Assembly (NCBI GenBank): GCA_003224055.1 | Contig: QHYE01000129.1 | Location: 1-51,080 of the forward strand | Direction of reading: 5' to 3' | DNA length: 51,080 nucleotides | Source of the DNA: Acidobacteriota bacterium | Lineage (GTDB): Bacteria; Acidobacteriota; Terriglobia; Acidiferrales; UBA7541 | In this document: positions 44,750 through 51,080 of the stretch, in pieces | Layout of the letters: each line of letters opens with the position of its first letter | How positions within the stretch are numbered: position 1 is the first letter of the stretch | Position numbers and translations under genes: made by a program | The notes under the pieces: generated by a model | Database searches by the model: none | Told to the model about the DNA's origin: nothing | The model's input: the letters and a program-made list of their open reading frames with translations, nothing else

Positions 44750-45116
44750 TGCTGGTTTCCTCCGTCTTAGACCTTTCACTTCTCGCTAAAATGGGCAGAC
44801 ACAACTCAACGTTTACGGCTTGGAGTTGCAAAATTCGAAAACACTCCCGGACTATTGGACACGAGAACAGACCCACCACTCGTCAAGGAGAAAACGCTGC
44901 AAGGTGCTTTCCAATCTGTGGTTTATATCGTGCTCAGGTGAAATGCTGCTAACCTCTTTGTTTAGTATGTTGGTACTGGTACCGACTGTGGCGATTTAGA
45001 TTGAGTTTATTCCAGATTCCGTATGTAAACTGCTCTCAACCTTCCAGATTATGGACCCTCAAAGAAGCGCTTATAGTCGGATTGCGCCGCCTACAAGTCT
45101 CAGAGGACAGGCTCCA
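44750..45116. other. Intergenic region between aminotransferase and receptor
   Basis: 367 bases upstream of the receptor, without a supported gene. It holds the receptor's GGAGG ribosome site near 44760 and the palindrome at 44969-44986. A promoter probably lies between them, but no firm -35/-10 pair was identified. Confidence 0.45.
44969..44986. promoter_or_regulatory. Palindromic operator candidate
   Basis: GTTGGTAC-TG-GTACCGAC is an 18-base imperfect palindrome; the outer seven of eight positions match their complements in each arm. The GGTAC/GTACC core spaced by two bases is typical of LacI- or GntR-type operators. It lies 220 bases upstream of the Oar-like receptor start. No such regulator gene is adjacent. 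Confidence 0.45.
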
Positions 45117-46277
45117 TCAGCTTAGAAGCTGGAACACCCCAGTGATTCCTTTTGAAAAAATTGTTTCTGGAGTGATCACGCTAACGACCAGAAATCCATC
45201 GGACTGAAAGTCATAGAAGTGGCCTGGGTGAACGTAGACACTCTTGGCAGTCAGAAGTTCAAGGGCGAGATCTTCATCGGATCGAATCGCGGGGACGCGC
45301 AGCACCGCGTACCAACCGCCTTCCACCTCTAAGCGGCTGCACGCGTTCTGCCTGGCCAACTGACGATCCAGCTCCGCAAGATTTCCGCGGACGCGCGGCA
45401 ATAATTGCTCCTGGAAACCGTGACGTTGTCCCAGGAACGCAGGCATCGCCAGTTGCACTGGCGTGTTCGGCGAGAGGTACGTATCGGCGATCACTTCGAG
45501 CCGCGCGACCGCTTCCCTCTTAAAATTCTGCGGCCCGCTCACGGTCAGCCACGCAGCCTTCATTTGCGGCAGGCCTGCAATCTTGGAAAGCCCGCTCAAG
45601 GCAAACGTAAGCACACTGGAATTCGTCACGAAGCTCTCAGCGCGGCTTCCATTCAGCGCAAAATCGAGGAACACTTCATCGGCGACAATCGCCATCTGGT
45701 GTGCGCTGCAGATGGCGTTCAGCTTTATCCTCTCCGGCGCCTTCATGAAATGCCCTGTTGGATTGTTCGGGTGAACCACTATGACGGTACGCGTCCGCGC
45801 CGTGACGGCCTGCTCCAATGCATGAAAATCGATCCGCCACCCATGATGGTAAAGAAGAGGATAGCGCACCAGCCTCACGTCCTGGATCTCCGCCAGAAAA
45901 TCGAACAGCGGATAACTCGGTGAAGGAATCAGCACTTCGTCCCCAGGATTGCAGAGCGTTCGAAACGCATACGAGTACCCTTCACTCGTGCTGGTCGTGA
46001 GGAAAATATCCTCGACGGAAACCGCCTCGTTCCGAGCTGCGTAATACCCGGCGACAGCCCGGCGCGCGCTCTCTGCCCCCCTTGGATTTGGTTCATAGCG
46101 GAGCGCCGCAGGATTGCTCAGCGCCTCCAAAATGGCTTTGCTGTCGTATGAAAAACCGCATTCCGTGGGATTCGAAACGGTAAGATCGAGCAGCGGCTTC
46201 CCGGCGGCGCGATGCGCCGCAAGAGCTTCGCTGAGCCGGTTCGGCGACAAGTCCCAGTTGGTGCGATTGGCAAACAT
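45117..46277 (-). CDS. Class I/II PLP-dependent aminotransferase
   Basis: About 386 residues, fold type I. Visible are LDLTVSNPTECGF near the front, TTSTSEGYSYAFRTLCNPGDEVLIPSPSYPLFDF, VVHPNNPTGHFMK (with the conserved Asn), ADEVFLDFAL (Asp) and ALSGLSKIAGLPQMKAAWL with the PLP Lys. It transfers amino groups between an amino acid and a 2-oxoacid; substrate unknown. Start 46277 (MFANRTNWDLSPNRL) leaves 92 bases to the divergent gene, whereas the longest frame to 46361 would leave 8, too little for two promoters. Its C-terminus is duplicated as a relic at 41190. Confidence 0.88.
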   Translation of the reverse strand: MFANRTNWDLSPNRLSEALAAHRAAGKPLLDLTVSNPTECGFSYDSKAILEALSNPAALRYEPNPRGAESARRAVAGYYAARNEAVSVEDIFLTTSTSEGYSYAFRTLCNPGDEVLIPSPSYPLFDFLAEIQDVRLVRYPLLYHHGWRIDFHALEQAVTARTRTVIVVHPNNPTGHFMKAPERIKLNAICSAHQMAIVADEVFLDFALNGSRAESFVTNSSVLTFALSGLSKIAGLPQMKAAWLTVSGPQNFKREAVARLEVIADTYLSPNTPVQLAMPAFLGQRHGFQEQLLPRVRGNLAELDRQLARQNACSRLEVEGGWYAVLRVPAIRSDEDLALELLTAKSVYVHPGHFYDFQSDGFLVVSVITPETIFSKGITGVFQLLS

Positions 46278-46369
46278 GTTTGCGCGGCAATCCAGCATTA
46301 TAGCCGCTGAGTGTTCGTAAACCTCCATTCGAACCGTTGACGTATACTTGAGCCCGCCCATTTGAAATT

Positions 46370-47509
46370 ATGAGCACGCATCCACACGCCAGTCCTTCTT
46401 TCGAATCGGTTCCCCAGCTCGATCTCGCCGCGCAGTATGCGGTGATCGGCGGCGAAATTCGCGCAGCGATCGAAAAAGTCCTGGCTTCGCAGCAGTTTGT
46501 CCTTGGCCCCGAAGGCGCCGCGCTGGAGCAGGAGATCGCCAGTCTATGCGGCGTCGCCTACGGTGTGGGAGTTGGGTCAGGGACGGACGCCCTGGTATTG
46601 GCCTTGCGCGCCTGCGGCGTGCAAGCCGGTGACGAAGTGCTTCTCCCCCCGTTCACGTTTGTAGCCACCGGCAGCGCCGTGAGTGCCCTCGGAGCAAGAC
46701 CGGTTTTCGCGGACATTCGGCCGGAAACCTACAACGTCGATCCCGCTGAACTGGAACGCCGCGTGACGCCGCGCACGCGTGCGATTGTGGTTGTACATCT
46801 TTATGGACTCGCGGCGGATATGGATCCAATCCTGGCATTCGCGAAGGCCCGCCGCTTACCGGTGATTGAGGACAATGCCCAGGCGATCGGCGCTTCCTAC
46901 AGGGGCCGCCGGACCGGATCGCTGGGCGATGCCGCGTGCCTCAGCTTCTACCCGACAAAGAATCTGGGCGCTTACGGCGACGCGGGCATGGTCGTTTCGA
47001 ATTCAAAGGAACTCTCGGAGCGCATTCGAACGCTGCGCAACCACGGCCAGACGGCGAAATACTTCAGCAGCGAGCCGGGCTGGAACAACCGCTTGGACGA
47101 ATTGCAAGCCGCTATTCTGCGCGTCAAACTCCGCCATCTTTCGAATTGGCAGCGCGCGCGCCAGGCCAGCGCGGCCGAGTACACGCGTCTATTGAATCAA
47201 GTTCCCGGCGTGATGCCGCCGGTTACGCCGGAAGGATTCGAACACGTCTTCCATCAATATACGATTCGCGTGGAGCGCCGCGATGCTCTTCTGCAATTCC
47301 TGAACGAACGAAAAATCGGAAGCACCGTCTATTATCCGTATCCCTTGCATCTGCAACCGCTCTACGCGTCGCTCGGTCACAAGCCGGGTGACTTCCCGCA
47401 TTCTGAGCGCGCCGCGCAAGAAGTGCTGTCGCTCCCGATGTATCCGGAATTGCGCAGGGAACAAATTGCGCGCGTCGTCGAGGCCATCGCCGATTTTTTG
47501 AAGTGTTAA
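46370..47509 (+). CDS. DegT/DnrJ/EryC1/StrS-family aminotransferase
   Basis: 379 residues. DLAAQYAVIGGEIRAAIEKVLASQQFVLGPEGAALE is the classic start of sugar aminotransferases. LPPFTFVATGSAV, PVIEDNAQAIGASYRGRRTGSLGDAACLSFYPTKNLGAYGDAGMV (PLP Lys in PTKNLGAYGD) and NNRLDELQAAILRVKL follow. These enzymes aminate keto-sugars for cell-surface polysaccharide or antibiotic sugars. No sugar-pathway partner is adjacent. It ends 17 bases from the convergent oxidase subunit III gene. Confidence 0.93.
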   Translation: MSTHPHASPSFESVPQLDLAAQYAVIGGEIRAAIEKVLASQQFVLGPEGAALEQEIASLCGVAYGVGVGSGTDALVLALRACGVQAGDEVLLPPFTFVATGSAVSALGARPVFADIRPETYNVDPAELERRVTPRTRAIVVVHLYGLAADMDPILAFAKARRLPVIEDNAQAIGASYRGRRTGSLGDAACLSFYPTKNLGAYGDAGMVVSNSKELSERIRTLRNHGQTAKYFSSEPGWNNRLDELQAAILRVKLRHLSNWQRARQASAAEYTRLLNQVPGVMPPVTPEGFEHVFHQYTIRVERRDALLQFLNERKIGSTVYYPYPLHLQPLYASLGHKPGDFPHSERAAQEVLSLPMYPELRREQIARVVEAIADFLKC

Positions 47510-47526
47510 TTTTTATTTGGTTAGAA

Positions 47527-48207
47527 TTATTTTCCCAGGTAAAGAAGCGCCAAAAGAAAAACCCAAAGCCCATCCATGAAATGCCAATAATACGAAGTGA
47601 TTTCCGCGGCGGTGCTGAGCGAAATTCTTTTTTGATCGGATTTGCGGAAGGAAACGTAAAGAAGTGCGCCCACGCCGCCCAGGAGATGCACTGCGTGGGC
47701 GCCCGTGAAAATATAAAAAAAGCTGCTGGCCTGGTTGCTGGCGATATACACCCCTTGCGCGACCAGTTGCCGCCAGGCAACAAGTTGTCCTGCAACAAAT
47801 AAGATCCCCAAGCCCGTGGTAAGCAGCCAGAACTTTCTGAAACCGGATGGGTCGGCGAGAGAGAGCCGCCGCCGTGACGCTTCCAGAGTGAAACTGCTCG
47901 CGAGAAGAATCAGTGTGTTCGCCAAAAGAATTGGCGGCAGATGCACAGTCACCCACACTTCGCTGCCGCGCCGTAAAACGATGAAGGCGCTGGCGAGAGC
48001 CATGAAGAACATCAATATAGATACGAGAGCGATCGTGATTGCCGTGGAGTAGCGCTTGGGCGAGGGAGATTGTTTGCGACCACGATTGTCGTTGTCCCCG
48101 CCCCCGTCGCCGCCATTGTCGTCATCGCCTGGGGGCGGATTTCCACGGCCACCGCCGATGTCTTCGATGATCAGTTCGATTTCAGGAGGTGAGGTTGTGC
48201 CGGGCAT
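47527..48207 (-). CDS. Heme-copper oxidase subunit III-like protein
   Basis: 226 residues. An acidic/Gly/Pro/Asn-rich N-terminal extension (about 1-55) precedes the subunit III core. That core has ITIALVSILMFFMALASAFIVLRR, then LPPILLANTLILLASSFTLE, FYIFTGAHAVHLLGGVGALLYVSFR and SYYWHFMDGLWVFLLALLYL, which are family marks in order, with about five transmembrane helices. Subunit III supports oxidase stability and proton uptake. It starts 20 bases after the subunit I stop on the same strand. The N-terminal extension is unusual. ATG 48207 is the first in-frame Met with a plausible N-terminus; longer in-frame sequence overlaps subunit I. Confidence 0.88.
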   Translation of the reverse strand: MPGTTSPPEIELIIEDIGGGRGNPPPGDDDNGGDGGGDNDNRGRKQSPSPKRYSTAITIALVSILMFFMALASAFIVLRRGSEVWVTVHLPPILLANTLILLASSFTLEASRRRLSLADPSGFRKFWLLTTGLGILFVAGQLVAWRQLVAQGVYIASNQASSFFYIFTGAHAVHLLGGVGALLYVSFRKSDQKRISLSTAAEITSYYWHFMDGLWVFLLALLYLGK

Positions 48208-48227
48208 GATGAAATTTCGAGCCTCGA

Positions 48228-49910
48228 TCAGCGCGCCTTGGATACTTGTTCGGGCGACAGGTGCTGGGGAACGAAATCTTCGGCGACGCCGAGCACGCTG
48301 AATTCGTAAGCTCCACGATACACCACCGGGCCGGTGGCGCCAAAATCCCCGGCGGGCGGCGGAGAGGAGACGCTCCATTCGAGCGTGGTCGCGCGCCAGG
48401 GATTGCGTTCTTCGATTTTTTCGCCGCGGAAAAGACTCCACAGAAAATTGAAGAGAAAAATTCCTTGCGCGAGAACCAGGAGGATTGCGGCGACGGTGAT
48501 GAAGGCGCGGACGGGCGCGACCATCGCTGAGATTGCGGCGATGCGGCTGCCGGAGTAGAGGTTGGCGTGTGTAAGCAGGCCGAGCCAGTGCAGGGGCATG
48601 AAGACAAGATAGACGCCGGCGAAGGTGAGCCAGAAATGAATCTTGCCAAGCGACTCGTTGAGCCGGCGGCCGAAGAGTTTTGGAAACCAGAAAAACAGGG
48701 CGCCAAGGATGGCGAAGGTGGCGGCGACGCCCATGACGAGATGGAAATGTCCGGTGATAAATTCGTCGCTGACGGCTGCGGCGGCGAGATCGCGGCCTGC
48801 AAGGAAGATTCCAGAAATTCCGCCGGCCATGAATAGCGAAACGAAGCCGATGGCGAACAACATGGAGGTGTTGAGCTGGATGCGCGCGTTCCAGAGCGTG
48901 CCGAGCCAACTGATCAGCAGAATCGTGGCGGGCAGGCCGAGCGAGGAAGCCAGGAGCGAAAAGACAAGCGGGGAAAACGGGTTCATGCCGCTGGCAAACA
49001 TGTGCTGGCCCCAAACGCAGAATCCAAAGAGGCCTACGCCGCACAATGCCAGAACTACGAGGCGTTCAATCCAAACGGGCTTGCGGGAAAACGTGGAGAG
49101 GAGATGGGTGGTGAGCCCGAAGCACGGGAGCATGGCAATGTAGACTTCGGCTTGGGCGAAAAACCAGAAGAGGCGCTGCCAAAGCACAGGAAGAAAATTC
49201 GCGACAAAACTTGCGGGTTGACCGGCAAGAAAATTCAGCGGTGGAAAAAAGTGCGTGCTCGAAAGGCGATCCGATAGCAAGCAGACGGAGGCGGCGAGGA
49301 GAATGCTGAAAATCAATGTGCTCAGAATTCCGTTGATGAACCAGGCCCAGACGGTGAGCGGGAGCCGCGGCAGGGTCATGCCACGGGCGCGGAGATCGAT
49401 GGTGGTGACGCTGAAATTGATGCCGTTGCAAAGAGAGGCGAGGGAGAAGAGCGCGACGCTGGCGGTCCAGAGGGTGATGCCTGTTTCCGGGGCGGCCAGG
49501 AACGCGATGGTCAGACCGATGAGCGAGGCGGCGGTGGCCCAGAAGGAGAGCCGGTTCAGTTTGGGGAAGGCCATTTCGCGCGCGCCGATTTGCAGCGGCA
49601 GGAAATAGTTGCCGAAGCCGGCTTGCGGCGCGGCGGTTAGCACCAGAAAAACCATGAGCGAGCCGTGAAATGTGGTGAGAGCGGCGTAGCGTTCCAGAGA
49701 GGACCCGGACAAGAACGGAAGTCGTATGCCGGGCCAGACGAGATGGATGCGCATGAGGAGCGACATCGCCAAGCCGAGAAAAACGCTGAACAGCGCGAGC
49801 CAGAGATAGTTCAGCCCAATCACTTTGTGGTCGGTGCTGAGCAGAGTGCGCCCCAGGAAGCCGGGTTGCGACGTTTCTGCTTGATTTGCTGCGCTCTCGT
49901 CGTTGGCCAT
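48228..49910 (-). CDS. Heme-copper oxidase subunit I-like protein with altered CuB site
   Basis: 560 residues, with about twelve helices and subunit I marks: LGRTLLSTDHKVIGLNYLW, TTFHGSLMVF, GAREMAFPKLN, and GHFHLVMG. Low-spin heme ligands would be H82 and H390, and high-spin heme ligand H388; all three are present. The helix VI motif HPEVY reads QAEVY (Q253, Y257 kept), and the helix VII HH pair reads QH (Q302, H303), so two of three CuB ligands are lost. The K-channel Lys position is Leu (L331). E255 of the HPEVY motif is kept. The D-channel entrance Asp aligns with Glu (E112). It therefore cannot bind CuB normally and may not reduce oxygen. No subunit II lies nearby. ATG 49910 was chosen because the fold starts soon after. 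Confidence 0.9.
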   Translation of the reverse strand: MANDESAANQAETSQPGFLGRTLLSTDHKVIGLNYLWLALFSVFLGLAMSLLMRIHLVWPGIRLPFLSGSSLERYAALTTFHGSLMVFLVLTAAPQAGFGNYFLPLQIGAREMAFPKLNRLSFWATAASLIGLTIAFLAAPETGITLWTASVALFSLASLCNGINFSVTTIDLRARGMTLPRLPLTVWAWFINGILSTLIFSILLAASVCLLSDRLSSTHFFPPLNFLAGQPASFVANFLPVLWQRLFWFFAQAEVYIAMLPCFGLTTHLLSTFSRKPVWIERLVVLALCGVGLFGFCVWGQHMFASGMNPFSPLVFSLLASSLGLPATILLISWLGTLWNARIQLNTSMLFAIGFVSLFMAGGISGIFLAGRDLAAAAVSDEFITGHFHLVMGVAATFAILGALFFWFPKLFGRRLNESLGKIHFWLTFAGVYLVFMPLHWLGLLTHANLYSGSRIAAISAMVAPVRAFITVAAILLVLAQGIFLFNFLWSLFRGEKIEERNPWRATTLEWSVSSPPPAGDFGATGPVVYRGAYEFSVLGVAEDFVPQHLSPEQVSKAR

Positions 49911-49976
49911 GGAAGCCGGACAAATAGAATACATCGGAGAGGAAAAGGCAAGGGACGCGGAAGTGTGGTCGGATAG

Positions 49977-50032
49977 TGCAAGAGTTGAAGGGTTCAAGAG
50001 TCGAAGAGTTGGAGAGTTGGAGAGTCGGAGGG
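49977..50032. repeat. GAGTTGGA-type degenerate tandem repeat
   Basis: Units of eight to nine bases such as GAGTTGGA, GAGTTGAAG and GAGTCGGA follow each other. It lies upstream of the oxidase subunit I gene. Confidence 0.6.
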
Positions 50033-50452
50033 CGCAGCGGTGACTGGGATAGTCTTGGCCGCGATAAGCTGGCTGGCATGTTCCATTTTGGGAAGAGTTG
50101 GTATACACCCGGCAGTTTTCGTAAGAGTGGCAAGCAAAGGAGTTACGGGATACGAAACTTGGAAGAGTGTGTAAGCCGTAGAAAAGAGAGGACGAAAAAA
50201 GTGGCCTTTCGGCGCTGTGTCCTGCGAACAATTCCCAGAATGGAAATTGTTGGGCGACACCCCGGCAATTTTGTGAAAGAGTGCGGAACCGCTTGGTTGT
50301 AAAAGAATTGTAAAACGCTCTTGGTGCACAGCAGTACAGAAGAGTGAGTCCGGAGAAGAATCCTTCGGCTCCTCCGCCGTTGGCGAACTCAGGATGCGCA
50401 TCGTTGTCGGAGCGCGCGAATAGGGGAGCACCCCCCACCCCCCTGTTTTTTG

Positions 50453-50575
50453 TAAGTGTTGCAGCTAAAGGACTTAGCTCTGCCGTAAGTCTTTTGTTTG
50501 CAACACTTGCGGGGAGATCCATAAGTGTTGCCGCTAAAGGACTTATGCGGACAAAGTGTTGGCGAGAAAGTAACT
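50453..50575. repeat. Direct and inverted copies of a 24-base unit
   Basis: Copy 1 at 50453-50476 and copy 3 at 50522-50545 share TAAGTGTTG-C-GCTAAAGGACTTA with one difference. Copy 2 at 50486-50508 is an inverted, diverged version, so copies 1 and 2 can form a long hairpin. Copy 4 near 50552-50575 is more degenerate. Spacing is not regular and there are no similar-length spacers, so this is not a CRISPR. Confidence 0.7.
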
Positions 50576-50713
50576 GGGTGGGGGCTGAAGATTCTGAAGG
50601 AATTAGCTTCATCGGATGTGTTGCGAATTTTCCGCACTTTTCGGCACGGCCCTTCGTACCTCAGCTAACATCTGGCGCGCCTACGGCGCTTGCGGCGAAG
50701 GAAGCGCAGAACA

Positions 50714-50729
50714 CCGGTCTCAAGACCGG
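50714..50729. repeat. Short perfect palindrome (REP-like)
   Basis: Arms CCGGTCT and AGACCGG with a two-base CA loop, the same plan as at 265-284. No T-run follows. Confidence 0.55.
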
Positions 50730-50748
50730 CCACTACATGCAAGGAGAT

Positions 50749-50802
50749 GCCGGGCTTCCTGACATAAGTCGTCAGGACCCCCACACAGGGGGAAAGCCCG
50801 GC
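50749..50802. repeat. Three-way-junction palindrome
   Basis: A nine-base closing stem (GCCGGGCTT 50749-50757 with AAGCCCGGC 50794-50802) encloses two hairpins: CCTGAC 50758-50763 with GTCAGG 50771-50776, and CCCCC 50778-50782 with GGGGG 50788-50792. All stems are perfect, with single-base joints. The fold is well supported by complementarity; its nature as mobile repeat or structured RNA is open. Confidence 0.7.
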
Positions 50803-50891
50803 GCTACAACGGCACGCGTTGGGCTCGTTCGATGGCTGCAGCGAGTTTCTTCATTCCTTCGGGCGTGGAAATTCAAACTAGAAACTAGAAG

Positions 50892-51080
50892 CTATTTCAA
50901 AACCCTCCGTAAGACGATGATGAAGCAGGCGATATGAAAGAATGCGCTGTAAATCGTGAGCGAGCGGTCATAGCGAACCACCAGATGCCGGAAGTTGCCG
51001 AGCCACGCGAAGGTGCGCTCGACTTTCCAGCGCCTGCGGTAGCGCCGCAGCGCTCGTCCGTCTTGGGTCACCGGTTTGCT
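50892..51080 (-). CDS. IS5-family transposase, C-terminal fragment (runs off right edge)
   Basis: The minus strand codes for 62 residues ending at a stop at 50892-50894. The stretch RRYRRRWKVERTFAWLGNFR, then VVRYDRSLTIYSAFFHIACFIIVLRRVLK, is the typical C-terminal end of IS5/IS1182-like DDE transposases, including the last catalytic Glu in VERTFAW. The start lies beyond the window. No convincing inverted repeat was identified at this side. Confidence 0.88.
   Translation of the reverse strand, partial: SKPVTQDGRALRRYRRRWKVERTFAWLGNFRHLVVRYDRSLTIYSAFFHIACFIIVLRRVLK

Larger units (their letters stand above)
49911..50891. other. Repeat-rich non-coding region
   Basis: 981 bases without a credible gene. 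It holds GAGTTGGA-type tandem repeats, the 24-base unit copies at 50453-50575 with weaker copies around 50120, and two palindromes described below. Open frames exist in several phases but only translate the repeats. Confidence 0.6.

Noticed and set aside
48208-49044. A long N-terminal extension of the subunit III frame
   Set aside because: It is an Arg/His/Ser-rich shadow of the subunit I gene read in another frame.
48228-49910. That the missing CuB histidines are frameshift artefacts
   Set aside because: The frame is open and family motifs are in place on both sides of each change; both sites are clean Gln codons. Single-base sequencing errors at two sites remain possible but unlikely.
50453-50575. 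Possible CRISPR array
   Set aside because: Repeats are in both orientations, spacing is irregular and no cas gene is present.
49911-50612. A 234-residue N-terminal extension of the oxidase subunit I frame
   Set aside because: It consists of translated repeats such as SPLAATLTKN; the real fold begins shortly after ATG 49910.
50344-50937. A 197-codon plus-strand open frame
   Set aside because: It only translates the repeat cluster and palindromes (SVAAKGL-type repeats) and lacks any domain or credible start.

Overview
The window reads as a soil- or sediment-type acidobacterial chromosome segment, probably from a metagenome. This is inferred from gene content: three very large TonB-dependent receptors, two clearly of the Oar type with a carboxypeptidase-regulatory N-terminal domain; a fused E1 alpha/beta 2-oxoacid dehydrogenase; many lone regulators; and GC-rich DNA carrying short palindromic repeats. 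No rRNA or tRNA gene was seen, so the assignment rests on protein style alone. The window begins inside an IS630-type transposase and ends inside an IS5-type transposase.

Layout. 0.3-5.4 kb (minus): a tight seven-gene run of mug-type glycosylase, two enoyl-CoA hydratases, rhodanese, 3-hydroxyacyl-CoA dehydrogenase, macro-domain protein and MidA-type methyltransferase, which looks like one acyl-CoA/housekeeping operon. 5.7-6.7 kb (plus): ECF sigma factor and its zinc-finger anti-sigma factor, overlapping by four bases. 6.7-12.6 kb: ornithine-cyclodeaminase-family enzyme, SH3b protein, DoxX, PspC protein, fused E1 and a hypothetical. 12.8-16.4 kb (plus): Cys/His/Met-rich exported protein, TonB receptor and metallo-beta-lactamase-fold hydrolase. 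16.4-19.9 kb (plus): a clear fluoride riboswitch whose pseudoknot strand is also the first arm of a terminator, then crcB/fluC, DUF190, a small exported protein, an MFS transporter and a DUF202-DUF302 fusion. 20.0-23.8 kb: an mrfA-mrfB-like DNA repair pair. 23.9-34.1 kb: a signalling-rich stretch with a zinc-finger/PP2C phosphatase fusion, an exported HExxH protein, an XRE/S24-like regulator, integral membrane proteins, a 1172-residue hybrid histidine kinase and an HD-GYP response regulator. Three convergent gene pairs here overlap at their 3' ends. 34.3-39.7 kb: Cys-rich small protein, Oar-like receptor with a good terminator, and a TPR protein. 39.7-46.3 kb (minus): an exported methyltransferase-like protein, a relic aminotransferase C-terminus, a second Oar-like receptor with a palindromic operator candidate, and an intact aminotransferase. 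46.4-47.5 kb: DegT-family aminotransferase. 47.5-49.9 kb (minus): heme-copper oxidase subunits III and I. 49.9-50.9 kb: non-coding, packed with repeats and folded palindromes.

The most striking gene is the oxidase subunit I (48228-49910). It keeps the three expected heme-ligand histidines and the HPEVY-position tyrosine, but two of the three CuB-ligand histidines are glutamine and the K-channel lysine position is leucine. It sits next to subunit III with no subunit II in view. Other points of interest are a possible extended fluoride operon, a DksA-type zinc finger fused to a RsbU-like phosphatase, an apparently exported methyltransferase, and a three-way-junction palindrome near the right end.
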